Of a stretch of 64,000 nt of DNA, positions 10,968-22,600 are shown in pieces; positions within the stretch are counted from its first letter, which is position 1, and every line of letters begins with the position of its first letter. The stretch comes from Perkinsus olseni (Eukaryota; Perkinsozoa; Perkinsida; Perkinsidae): NCBI GenBank assembly GCA_013115135.1, contig JABANP010000007.1:1-64000 (forward strand), given 5' to 3'. Below the pieces are notes generated by a model. The model made no database searches and was not told the origin of the DNA. It saw only the letters and a list, made by a program, of their open reading frames with translations. Both the position numbers and the translations under genes were made by a program.

Positions 10968-11771
10968 AAGGTCAGCTGATCCGCTGAAGAAGAGGACTCC
11001 TGCGACTCTGCTATTAACTAAAACTCAAGTCAGCTACTCAACTATTAATTCAGCTCAGCTGCCACTGTCGAGTCCGGGTCGTCCGCATCCCCCGCAGGGT
11101 GCAGCAGCATGATGTAGACGCCGGCGCCATTCTCGTGATTGAAGAGGGCGAGTCGGAGGTTGGCGTCCATTCCGCAGATGGGGATGCTCCCGGGCTCATC
11201 TAGGTCACTCGAGGGTCTCTCGGAGCCCATCAGAACGTGGTGCCCGGGGGAAGGTAATCGCTTACAGCTGCTGTAATACAGCATCTGGGCGACGATGGAG
11301 CAGCATCCGAGCTCACCAACACAATGACTTTGGACAACCTCGCTCTATCCTCAATCACATTACCAGGTCTAGCAGACTCTACTCCCTCACATCCGCTTTA
11401 TTGGTCTGCTTAATAGAGAGGACAATCACACATCATCAAGATAACGTGTTACAAGCTATGGGCTACTGCGTGAGGTGGAGTTGAAGAGATTGAGCCCTCG
11501 AGAGTCCCAGGGCCTCGTTCTCTTCAACTCCAACTTGAGACTCGCCGACGGTTTGTATCGAAATCCAGGCCGCCTTACGCGAACCTTCGCACCGAGAATC
11601 CTGTACTACACCGGGTGTTCAATGAACGTCTTATGACATTCAAGAGCGCTCCCAGAATCGCCACAAGGAAAACGGACACGCCTACGCGCCTTCTACTTTC
11701 AATCCTGAGAGCCTCTTGAAACTCAGGGGGAGTCCACTGAACACCCTGACAGATTTGAGAGTCTGGTAGAG

Positions 11772-11814
11772 ACGGCACACGAGCATGTTACAGTGTAACA
11801 TGTTCGTGTGCCGT
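11772..11814. repeat. 43-nt palindrome, copy C
   Basis: Third occurrence of the palindrome of 1652-1694; identical to copy B, including the single mismatch, which supports a closer B-C relationship in this part of the unit. Confidence 0.88.
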
Positions 11815-12539
11815 CGGGACAGTGTAACAATTACACAGGAACATGGCGCAGAGTGATTTTTCCGTGTCGACATCTACCGTGCATGAGCCGCCCTCAACGC
11901 AAACGATAATACGATACTTCTCGTCCCACGTTCGTATCAGACTCGGATGAAGCGGCGTACCCTGATAATTTCGACTAGGTATAGCCTGGTGATGCCACTT
12001 CGAAGTCACCTCATTCCTCGAGACGCAGCTATGACGTTTCGATCCATCATCGGGCTCTTTCACGAGCACGGCCCCTTGAGGAGGGACAAAGACACCGAAT
12101 CGTCATCAACATCATGCATCGGGTGCTGTACATATTCGTGATTGTGGCTTCGAAGTGAGAACATTTCCTCATCAATCCCTGACTATTTTTCCTCAACCCA
12201 ACTTGCTGACGCTTATGAGAAGCAGAGATGCTTGACGCTCTTTAGGACTCAAGAAGGGGAAAACTTGAGGAGTGGAAGTATTTCAATACTCGGTAAGGAA
12301 AACCACTGTGACTGACCAGTACGGAGTTCCCAAAAAGACGGCCAATGCTCGGCCCGAGCAAAATATGCATGTCGACGATGACACGTAAGCACACTTAAGT
12401 GCAGGAATGTAGACCCTTGGGCTGAGCGCTAGGTGAAATCGTAGCGTGCGTAGTAGTAGACGGGTTCAGAATCTGACAGCAGAGTGCGAATGACGTATAG
12501 AGGACGAGTGAGCTAGCAATGCGCTGGAAGCACATTTTG

Positions 12540-13411
12540 TCAACACAGTCCCCAATCGGCAAGGGTTTCTAAGGTCTTACGTAGCACTCTAACAAACTTG
12601 GACTTCTCATACAAGGCGATAGCAGGCAGGTTATCGGTGAAAACTCCCAAGTACATAGCGACTAGCTTTGGATGGGCTTCACGGAGCTGGAGAGAAACGG
12701 GAATAGATTAGAGATCACCGAGAATCCCGTTCAGCGAGGTCGATCTTCAAAAGCGGTTGTTTTGGTGAACTCACATCCTTGCACGTCACCGACAGTATAG
12801 CTTTTCCCATCCCCTTTCCTCTCTGAGACGCGGCAACTTCAACCTGATGATCCGGACGCTGGTCGACGCCTGTCAGGCAAAGCTTCCCAATCTACATAGG
12901 ATATGTAGCCGATGATTCCGTCCTTTATCTTCTTGCTCGGTTCGGGCCTGTAAAAGGGACGGTGCATCGGAAGGATTCGTGAGTTTCCTACTAACTAACC
13001 GCATAATCCGACTCACATCTTCGCTCTGATAGCATCTTCTACCTCCTTCTCGATCGAGCTTGCAGGGACAGTCATCACGACCACGGCGAGGATATCCTGG
13101 GGGAAAACTTGCTATGTTTTGCGCCTCATGTATAGGTAGGATGAAGCGGCCCAAGACGGAGTTGATTCAGCATCTTAGACACCGCTCAGATAATGATCGC
13201 TCCTCCTGATGTGAGCGTTGGGGGTTGGTCTCACCTTAGTGCCGCTACTGACTCCGACAATACAAGAGAAGCTTTGAGAAGCACACAGAGGGGACCAATC
13301 ATTCTCAAGCAGCTTGAAGTTGTCGCCAGCTTGATATGGACGATAGGCCACTTCGGCTGCTGCCCTGAAGGTAAATAAAAACCAGACCAGAGAGTGGGCG
13401 AATAATTTCAT
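12540..13411 (-). CDS. Secreted GNAT-family N-acetyltransferase, copy C
   Basis: Starts MKLFAHSLVWFLFTFRAAA, a signal peptide-like leader, then VAYRPYQAGDNFKLLEND. Motif A reads VEVAASQRGKGMGK. The final exon is the most diverged of the three: TDNLPAIALYEK is followed by a two-codon in-frame deletion (about 12,603) yet the frame runs to the same WGLC end. An in-frame deletion with preserved splice sites is good evidence that the protein is made. The substitution pattern in exon 3 relative to A (MHRPFY encoded by different third bases) is purely synonymous. Confidence 0.77.
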
Positions 13412-14530
13412 TATCGACGAAGCGGAAGCTGACGGCGCATTCGCATCAAATACTCGGAGGCCGTAAAGAGGCTTTTGAGACGTTCACACTATAACCCAGT
13501 GCCATTGAGCCAGGAATCAGAGAATGGCAACACTGATCTCGGGCTACGGGGACTGTAAGTGCAATAGCGCAACAGCAATGGACTGAGCCCATCGCTGCTG
13601 CGTGATCAATTCAACTGGAATCAATTGGTCTCCATTGAAATTGAAACTCTATCCATTGCACGCAATGGTATAGCTCGCCAATTCTTCGGATGCCTCCCCT
13701 TTGGCCCCTACCGTCAAACCGCTGTCTTCACGCGCTAGGCTTCTATCCTCGCCCGCTAGCATAACGGCCGCACCCTAGGCCCAATAGAGTTCTGCTCGTG
13801 GATGGTATAGATGGTATCTACAGAGCACTGAGCATCTCAGAAGAGCAGTGCCGCACTGCGAGAGGTTATCGCAACTGATGTGTCCGTCGTGGAGGCCGTC
13901 CTGATTCAGACTGGAGTTGTCTACTTTGCGCCCGAGCCTACTAGCATTCGGGCACAACCGCAAAACGCTCGTGCCGATTACGCCAGCAGCACCGAAAACA
14001 ATCTTAGAATGAGTGTCACAAATGCAGAACGATGAAATCTCCGTTGTAGCTCCGTAGTGCTGAAGCAAATCCCGGAGGGTTCTACTGACGGTGAAACCGG
14101 GAAGGAAGGGGACAATACGTGTGTGCCACTGGCACGCGAGAATGAAGTTCCTCGTAACACTCACCATCGTCGAGTTGTAACAGTCTAGTTCCGTGGTATG
14201 TCGTTTCTGACGAGAGGAAGCCGGTTATACTAATCGTCTGAGCTGATGCCACCTTTCGTCTGTCATTTATTGCCGGGTTTCCTTCGCATTAGCAAGTCGG
14301 GAAATCCCATAGACGCTAGGGTTGGGAGAGGCACTGAAACCAGCCAAGCACGAACCTGTAGCCTGTATCCGAGTACCGAGGCGTCGTGAGCTGTATCCCA
14401 CGACTCGTGACCGGAATCCGGCAGCGGGATGTCACTCGTCAGGCATCTGGAAGCAGCCGACAGTCGTCATGAACGGCTTGCCCCAGGCAGAGGCGGTAGC
14501 TCAGGTGCAAGAACTGTGACAGCCACTGCG

Positions 14531-14959
14531 AGTTGGTGGGGAAGCGAACCACAGCGCCTGAGCTGGAGGCATGCGATCATGTCTAGTGATCCCACGTCGT
14601 GGGACCCACGACTCACCAGGTCGGATACTCTTCCCCGACCTAGGTCACCCGATTGTGGGTGGCTGGCTTTTATTTTCTCACGCATGAAATGAGAAACCAC
14701 AATTCATAGGCTGAGGAGCTAGTATTGCGCTGGCGTCACACCGTGTGACTCGCACGCCAGGGGTCAGGAGTGGCGCCTAAGAGTGGAGTGGTCGATGAAC
14801 CCTCTCGTCTATTGGGGGTGATGGACGACCTAGGATCAATCTTCCTTCCATGCCGACGAGTACTAACTCCAGCCTTCCCCAGGCAGATACTCATAAGGGA
14901 TGATGGTTGTGGTCAACACAGACCAAAGATAGGCGACAAAGCAACAGAGACGGAGACTC
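14531..14959. other. Unique spacer after unit C
   Basis: Between the end of unit C homology and the broken copy D, 430 bases show no gene. There is an imperfect inverted repeat around GTCGTGGGACCCACGACT (14,594-14,612). Confidence 0.4.
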
Positions 14960-15650
14960 ACAGCGTATGGTCGGCCACGGCAGAGCCACTCAACGACGGC
15001 CACGTGATCACTGAGGTCCACACGAAGGATGCAATATGAGAAGTAGTGCTAGACAGTAGATAGGTTGATAGAAGGCGACAGGCAGTGTCAGAGAGCTCCG
15101 TTATGTTGGCAGTAGAGATGGAGCGGAGTGTGCAATTATAGACCTTACAGAGTGTCCACACCTATGGTCGAAGTTCAGGTCTACTGGAAGCTTCTCTTGC
15201 GTTCTACACGACAGTAGTGAGCGCAAAACCAAAACACCTGCGGGAAGCAGAGAGCAGAGACCAGGTCACATCGCTTAGCCTACAAGATTTATCTCGCCAC
15301 GCATCTCGTCCGAGGAGGAAGAAGGGGCATCTGCTACTCGTGTGACCGCTGCAAGGAACTGCCACGAGAGCTCAGGACGCCATGGCACCGGTCTTGTCCG
15401 TACTTGAGAGGAGTCGTCCTTATACATACTGTCAAGCATCGCCTTGCATCCCTCGCCCTTCACCACTGAGGGGTCTATCGGGCTCCGCTGGTGCTTGCAC
15501 GTTTCTTTCAACAGCTGATTGCGGGCCTCAGCACGCTGGAACTGTTCTGGTAGAAGCACTCGTAGTGCCGGACGATCCCTCGCTGTTGTGGCCATACCGT
15601 TTAGCAAGCCCATAAGGCCAGTCGACCCGCTCAAGGAAAACTCTCCCCTT
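14960..15650 (-). pseudogene. Broken fourth unit (copy D): ankyrin gene remnants
   Basis: Two pieces of the ankyrin gene remain. At 15034-14968 the DHVAVVEWL exon is recognisable but its end is altered. At 15634-15275 the 112-codon exon is intact (GSTGLMGLLNGMATTARDRP start, same Lys/Glu/Lys synonymous sites). Between them, the FWFCAHY exon is present but runs into a TAG. The junction sequence at 15099-15131 (ending GATGGAGCGGAGT) also occurs at 4903-4935 in copy B, so B and D share a rearrangement. No GNAT gene accompanies copy D. Confidence 0.6.
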
Positions 15651-15700
15651 TCACTATGCTATTAACTTTGTCAACTCCATAATTCAAGATTCTGTCAAAA

Positions 15701-16433
15701 CTAAGTTTCCACAGTTTCTTGCTGAACACTTTCTCCCGGTGCATTCTTCTCACCGTTGGTCGCATCACTCGCTGCCTCAGCATCCGTAGTACCCTCCTCA
15801 GGAGAGCTAGGCGTCGCTGGTTCTACTCGCCGCTTCCGCAGCTCCTCCGGGGTGTTGAACTCGCAAAGGAACATAGGAGGCGCATGCTGTGACCCACCAC
15901 CGATCGAGACGATAGACCCTGAGAGTGCGGGACCAATCACCGACAGGAGGGCGACGACCGACTCACCGTCCTTGAGCGGTCCTATCGGCCCATCAGTCGA
16001 TCTATACCGCAGTCCATCCACTGTTATGCCGTAGTCGCTGCCGAGGTCTTGGACCTGTGGTGAACTCAATAAAACCGTTTTCCATCCCGAGCCCGAAAAT
16101 TACGTAGAAGTCGTCTCCGAGTGGGAAAATTCGGAAGTGCTCAGGTGAGACGTATCCAGCGTCGGGTGGCAGCACCAGGCGAGTGACGCTCTCATCACTC
16201 GGCCCCCGCAGATCCTCCTCAGCCGAGCCTAACAGTACAGTAGGGGTCACGGAAAGGCGCTGCTGACTCCCTACCGACAACCACCGAGCGGGGAGGTACC
16301 AGCTCCCGCGTCTCCCCTTCGGCCTCCTCCAGAAGGGACAGCCTGTTTGCAGGCTGCCACAATACGCCATTTCTGCGGGAACTTGGTAAGGCCTTGCAGG
16401 TATCTGGGGCGCTACTACTACGGCATGATCCAA
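15701..16433 (-). CDS. FHA-domain protein
   Basis: Forkhead-associated domains bind phosphothreonine peptides. Joining exons with 46-nt and 49-nt introns gives RSVVVGSAEEDL, then VSPEHFRIFPLGDDFY, then VQDLGSDYGITVDGLRY, the order of conserved FHA blocks (G-S/R, S-x-x-H, D-L-x-S-x-x-G-x-x-V-x-G). The first block has GS where GR is usual, so phosphopeptide binding may be altered. Downstream is a Pro/Glu/Ala/Thr-rich tail ending QQETVET and stop. The true start is uncertain; 16433 is the farthest Met of one open frame, but the spliced frame upstream of RSVVV reads ELVPP and needs another exon. Neighbour upstream on the same strand is a WW-domain gene; both domains serve phospho-dependent or proline-motif binding. 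Confidence 0.72.
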
Positions 16434-16587
16434 ACCGTAAAGGTAATTAAGTTCTCGGAGACAACTCGCCTACTATGATGACTCCTCTATCCGCTCCCGA
16501 AAGACACCAATATTAACGACACTACTACTTCTATAGCCACTACCACATGATCGGCAAAGAGGAGGAGGAGGAGTAGTCCTTGCACTA

Positions 16588-17709
16588 CTACTTCTGCAGT
16601 GCATTTTTAGCCTTCGCCTTGGTCGGTTTGAATGAGTCTATGACATGCCGAATGAGCATACAATCATGCTTGGCAAAGTGACGCATGATGTTAACGTCGA
16701 TAGCCCAGCGTTTGGCGAAGTCCTTGAAACCGGGGACTCTGGCGTCGCACTTGGCCAGCAACTGAACACGCGATCGAGGCCGCCGAGTCCACCAGTGAAG
16801 TGAACTCACGGATGCATTGTCAGCAGCCATTCTAGCCTTCTTGTGTTTGGGCTCGGTCGCCGAACTCGGCACCGACTCCTCATCGTCACCCGCAGCGTCA
16901 TTGTCCTCGGCGGACTCCTGTGGGGAATCCATATTCTTCGGAGGATCCTTTCCCCAAAGATATGATGATGGTATCTGACCAGATTCAGGAAGTTACGGCA
17001 CATCCCCTGCCCGAATCGTGCCAGGGCGAGGGCGGAAGCTTCTGCTCGCTTTAGGTCCTCGTGGCGGCTCCCATAGGATCCGAGTACCACACCTTACGTA
17101 AGTCATCCATAAAATCTTCTCTTCATGGTCTGCCTGCTCAGAATCCCCCGAGGACTTTGGTGCCTAGCAACCCACACTCGGACTAAACCCTCTCCGTCCC
17201 GCGTACGCTACTACCTCCGCCACCGCGGCCTGTGGCTGAGCCTGTCCCTGCTGCTGTTGCGAGGACTGGTTCGCTTGCCACATAAAGTCCATGCTTCCCC
17301 GACCCTTCCAATGGTACATCGACTGCGACCGGGGGTTCCACATAAACAGCTTCTTCTCACTACCGCTGTAGCAGTATTTCAGTCCTGCAAAGAATCGTCC
17401 CTCAACAGCCACCTCAGCTGCCCCCTAACCCACCCGTTTGGTTATCGCTGACCCACTTGTCGGTCATCTGTTTGGCCAACTCCCCGCCGACTGCCACCGC
17501 ACGCATCAGCATCTCGGGAGTCGACTCGGGCCCTGTACAGATACCAGCCGTTGCGCCTTCCACCAGCGCTCCCGGAGCTCACTTCCATCGTCCTCACCCT
17601 CGGACTCGCTGCCATCAGACGAGCTCGAAGACTTGAACTCAGCGTCAATGTCCACCTGCTTAAGGTCAGCTTGCGTTACTCCCCTCTCCGAGCTATGCTC
17701 CGACGACAT
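16588..17709 (-). CDS. WW-domain nuclear-type protein
   Basis: Six exons join in phase with introns of 50, 49, 51, 49 and 32 nt. The N-terminus is acidic and Ser-rich (AEFKSSSSSDGSESEGEDD). Next comes a WW domain: DKWVSDNQTG joined to LKYCYSGSEKKLFMWNP, with two Trp 22 residues apart and a Pro two after the second, as in proline-motif-binding WW domains. A Gln-rich stretch (QQQQGQAQPQ) follows, then an acidic region, a basic PKHKKAR nuclear-type signal and a C-terminal block (RFAKHD-like, IRHVIDSFKP, ending ALQK). The start Met at 17709 opens MSSEHSSERG; a Met nine codons upstream is also in frame. WW proteins of this style often act in splicing or transcription; the specific role is not known. 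Confidence 0.68.
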
Positions 17710-17799
17710 CCACCACTCAACGATGACCCTGCCCATCAGTCAATCCCCCGAGCACTCGGAACTCAACCACTCGGAAGAGATAGGACGACAGCATAAGGG

Positions 17800-19620
17800 A
17801 CGAGGACATCATGATTGGTGGACGGTCATCTTCCACCGCCAGCGCCGGCGGCCATAGCCTCACGGAGGCCAAGCTTATGGTAATTCCTGCTGACGGCAGC
17901 CGTGAACTCTCCCATCCTTCTGGGGTGCCGAGGGGCATCTAAGGTTGAACATAGCCACAGGCAGAATTGCCCTCAAAGAGCTAATTACCCCGCGGAAGAT
18001 TGAGGCTCTTACTCCGAAAATGGAGGGAATTTGTGGTAGCGAACCTGACAAGCCTCATCGCCGGACCCACCGTAGCTCAATCAGAGCCTACGGGTCCGCT
18101 GCAGCTTCGTCGGACCATCTACTTCGAGACCGTTGTACTAGCTTCGTCGACACCGGCGCCACTCCCTGCGAAAGACGGTCACTGAACCACTAAATATTGG
18201 TGCATAGTGGCCTTCACCTGTAGGTCCTGAGGATCTCCCAGATAGAGCTCGCTTGGCACTTTGTGCGCTTGCTTGATCTCTCCGCTGGCCTGAGCTCTCA
18301 ACAATAACGCATCCCATTAAACACGCCAATGTCACCAAGTCAAAAAACCTTTCTGCAGGGGAATAGCGTAATACTACTCTCATCATCATACCACCGGATG
18401 GCTTAGTCGGAAGAGATGCGACGACAATGAAGGGTGCTTCAAACCCATGTCACTTTGGTGTCAAATTCTCTATGATATTGAGCCTGCCTGGCCCGAGCTT
18501 CATCGCCAAACCCTCATTCCTAGCCCGTGGGAGCACCCCTTGCTACATCAGGGTTCTGGTAGAAGAACTGATGGCTTGAGTAGAACTCCCTCCTCTGTAG
18601 ATTCCTCCTCGGATCCTTATCAACATCCCCAGCATGGCCGAATAACAGATGTTGCGGTACGCACAATCTGAGCACGAGTAATCGCATTACAATGCAGCAG
18701 CAGCAGCAGTAGCCAACATAAGCCATACTACCTTCTGTCCTGTGCCGCTGCTGTCTCTGGATCGGGCACTGTACTGTACGGTTTCGGAGAGTACCACTGG
18801 TGAGCCAAATGGGACACCGAACCTGACGATAGCCCTCCAGAACGCCACTAAAAGAATACCAGCCTACACTTCCTCGCCGCTGTCACTTGGGGGTCCTCCA
18901 GCGTCGCTCCGCTCGATCTAATACCATCCACATCACACGACCGTAGCAGTACTGCCATGGTACCTCTTCTTATACAGATCGACTCCGAAGAGGTCCTCAC
19001 TGTAGTTGTTGATGAGCACGCCGTGGCGGTAGGATGGTATCATTATGAAAGGAACCCTAGCTGCACGACTGATCCCCAGCACCTGGCTGTGACACAACTC
19101 AAATCCAATGATGAGCTTATGAAGAGAACGGTTCCTGAGTTGGGTCGAAGGATCCATCTCGGATCGGACTGGCAAAACGGCTAGTCGGGAGCCGCGGAAA
19201 GTGTTTGGTAATACTAGTGGTAGCAGTAGCGTTATAGCGAAAGGGCATGAATGCCTGTGGGAGGAGTCAAGCCAGACTCAGCGACCTCCGTCGAAAATGG
19301 CATCAGCAATGGGCCCTTCATCGCGGCCTTAGCGTGATCAATACTACATGTAAAACGAGAGGAACTAGGGGGGCTCTGGGGAGGCCCGTATCATATCTTA
19401 ACAACAATCTTAATATAACTCTATTCACGAGCCTGCTCAGTATCTTTCTTGGCGTACTCAGAGATCACGCGGACGCAAGACAGACTTGGCAGATGTGAGG
19501 GCAGCAGAAGGGCCAGCCACCAAGGGATTGCCCTTGTTCTGGCTCTGAACGACGCTCTCCACCAGACTGCCGTACCTGACAATCACAGCGGTCAACTCTC
19601 AGAATCGAAGCTCCTGCGCC
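17800..19620. other. Poorly resolved region; possible minus-strand exons
   Basis: No family was recognised. The best open frame is minus 19175-18933, containing IPSYRHGVLINNYSEDLFG, which looks like a real exon (a small globular or ciliary-type protein is possible, but this is a guess). A short (CAG)n run lies at 18694-18708. Minus 18389-18138 is also open. No phase-consistent gene could be built. Confidence 0.3.
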
Positions 19621-19624
19621 GCCC

Positions 19625-22600
19625 TCACCCTTCCTTCATGTATCCCAGTAGCTCCTTCTTAATTTCGTCGATTTCATCGTTGGCACCGGTAACACCGATG
19701 AACTGCTGCGGCTCACAGCCGAGGAAGCACGCAAGCCAGCTGCGCAGTTCGTTCCAAGAATAGCTCTCGCTGTCGGCAAGGGACAGGCAGGTCCACATGT
19801 CCCGAGACCCATAGGAATTATCGAAAATGTAGCTGCTGGGTGCTGCGGACTCGATAGCCGTCTTGACTTCAGTGGACAGTAGGCAACCCTTGGCGGGCAA
19901 TACAATGAGAGGCTTGCCCGGTCTTCTCGAATCGCACAAGCTCCTCGACAAGCTGGGATATATTATGGTTCATCTCGATGTCCGTGCTATCAACCTGAAA
20001 AGAAAAATCCCACTATGCTTCCCTCGAGTCAAGGCCCGGCGTTCTCATACTACCTTTCGGGAGTTGAGCACCATGACCAGCGGCAGCTCCTCGGTGATGA
20101 GGTCACTCACGGTCTGGGCGACCTTGGATACCCCATTAGCATACAGCACACCAGGCTCGTAGGTGATGGTCTTCTCCGAGGAGCTCAGGTCCGCAGGATC
20201 AGCCAACCTCACTGCAGTAGTAGTCTCCGTAGCGGACATTACTATACCGACCGGCGAACCGCCGATCGCCGCCCGACCAACCCTGACACTAGGGGCCCAG
20301 CCTTCCATCTGCTCCTCAAAAGAGTGCTTGTCGTAGATACAGTCAGGCCCATCGACATGAGGCATCTTGTTCAGCTGCGTTTGTGGTTCCCGAAGCATCG
20401 CAATCCTTCGTACCATCTCCCGCACGCCCGAGAGGTCGTCGTCAACCGTCGTCTGCGTGATGCCATTAGTAAACATAACATGAGGGCCTCCAATGTCATC
20501 GTTGCTGGTGTAAATTTCCTTACCGAGAACCGAATTGAGGGCCTTGAACCCAGTAAGGATGATAGGCGCCGTACGCTTCTGTATCACACGCTGACTCAGC
20601 CTAGCAAGGTACGAACCGATACCAACAGTCCTAGCTGTAACGTAGGTCATGGTCATATTCTGGTTGTAGGTCAAGGACGTCTCCCCGGCGATGAGGCCAG
20701 AGGCAGACAGACACTCGATACCAATGCCATGCTCCTTGCCGATGATGGTCGTGATCTTGAACCGGTCACCCTCCCACACGCCCCTCACGGAGTTGGGAAT
20801 AGCCTCGTAGTCCTCACGGTCCAGGTAGAGATAGTCGACCTCATCAGGAGAATCTTCCCGCCAGGCAACCTTGAACCTTGCGAAGACTTCCTTAGCGATA
20901 CCGAGCCTAGCACCAGAGTTGCCAGCAATGTAGAGGCGAGGAGCGCCGGTGAGCCTGGCCAGCTTGGACACATAATAGAAGAGGTCATCCTCCTTCGGGG
21001 CGAAGGAACCCTGGATGAACGTGATGTCATTGGCTACAACATAAACCTCCCGACCAGCTGGCCACTCGGGCATCTGCGAAAAATGTGGTACTACGCTGTC
21101 GGAAAATTGCCAAAAATCGTCCGCCCACCTTCATCGTGAGCTTCCAAGCAACCATACCGATGTTGTTGGTACCAGGGGAGTTGGGCACGAAGTCGAGCAT
21201 CGATGCGGGGTCCTTGTCACGCAGAGGGTCTTCCATACCTGTAGCCACCCTACCCGTCATTACCCCAGCAAACGCTTCCACTCACCTGGCTTCAACCTGA
21301 GCTCTTCGACCTTGACGAAGCGCTTGGTCTCGGACAGTATGATACGGGCCTCGTGGCCGCTCTTCTTGCGTCGCCACTCCTCTCGGACAGCTTGTTCGAA
21401 CAACTCGAGGAAGTCGTAGACGTACGTGGTCTGAAGTAATGAAGGCGATGGCGCAGATCAGTACCATCGCGTCCTACGTCCAACCGCTCAGCAGCGTGTC
21501 TTCTGACGGTGACACCGGCCGGCTGCTGCAGCGGTGAGTCCACATCGACGCCATCGCTCTCGGCAAGGCTGCCATCATTCGGGTTCGGGAGGCGTCTAAG
21601 CTGCAGGACACCGGTGGTCGGGTGACGAACTTCATGGTAAGCCGTAGTGGTGACATCCACACGCGACGGCGTCCCTCTGGCGAATACTCTTATCGGCATA
21701 TGCTCGCCCCAAAGGAAAGGCGGACCTACAGAGACGGATAAAAACCATCATAAGCAAGCCACCGTGAAGGCCTCACCTCAAGGTCATTAGCGTAGGCCCA
21801 CAACACAGACGAGTAGCCACGAACAGCGGCAGCCACGGTCTTCTCAGCTTGGCTCAAGGACCGACCCAGGACCGCAGAGTTGTCGCCCATATCCTCAGCA
21901 TCCTCGTCCGAATCTTCGGCATCCTCCCAGTCGGGACACGATACCGATAGATACATCCTGAGAGCTCTCCGTTGGACACGCTACGGCGAATGATAGGCCT
22001 ACCGATTGCACTGCTGGTTGGTCCTGCGAGGTCCCCTTGGTGTTGATCATGAGTGAGTCGAGCGCCGCGATCATGGCACTCTCGACCAGCTTCACGGCCG
22101 TCGACGGACTTCTGTCCTTCGCACTGCCCGTCACGAACGCACTGGCGCTCAGGATGGGCTCCGTCCATTTACCTGCAGGAAGTGTCAGCACATCAGCCAC
22201 TCGACCCATCCTAGCTCACCCTTGTTGCACTCCCTCGGTGTAGCCTTCACCACTGATACGAAGTCTGTGACGTCCTGGGGCGACAAAGGGAGAGTAGGCG
22301 TTGGGGCAAGGGCCCAAGGGCAAGGGCGTGAGGGTGTAGTTCTTGAACCGAGAGCACTCCATCTCCTGCCACCTATGAGGCGGGAGCGTTGCGGTAGAGT
22401 GACAGCTCGACAAACTTGGCCTCGGACACCACTGCCGAATTGTGGAAGAAGAATCTGAGGGAGTAGATGATACGAGGAAGCGCCGAGCGGGATTGGTCTT
22501 TCTACCTCCTATGGGGACCAAGCACGACAGCAACGCTGGCAACGGGAGCTTCCTTATTGACAGCCTCACCGCCCTCATTCAAGCCAGCACATAGAGCCTC

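Larger units (their letters stand above)
1..14530. repeat. Tandem array of ~4.5-kb units (copies A, B, C)
   Basis: Three long direct repeats lie head to tail: A (1 to about 4,900, cut by the window edge), B (about 4,900-9,290) and C (about 9,917-14,530). The same landmarks recur in order, for example the ankyrin exon at 508-846, 5053-5391 and 10629-10967, the 43-nt palindrome at 1652, 6197 and 11772, and the acetyltransferase start at 3535, 7843 and 13411. Copies are about 90 percent alike by eye, with B and C closer to each other in the middle of the unit and A and C closer at the 3' end of the ankyrin gene. Each unit holds a GNAT gene and an ankyrin gene, both on the minus strand. A fourth, broken copy follows at 14,960-15,650. 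This is best read as local segmental duplication followed by patchy gene conversion. Confidence 0.93.

Noticed and set aside
16238..16259. A 22-nt intron in the FHA gene.
   Set aside because: A 46-nt intron from an earlier GTAGGG donor keeps phase and gives a better FHA sequence (VVVGSAEEDL).
20015..21139. A 374-codon plus-strand ORF.
   Set aside because: It is the antisense shadow of the carboxyltransferase exon of acetyl-CoA carboxylase, which has clear family homology on the minus strand.
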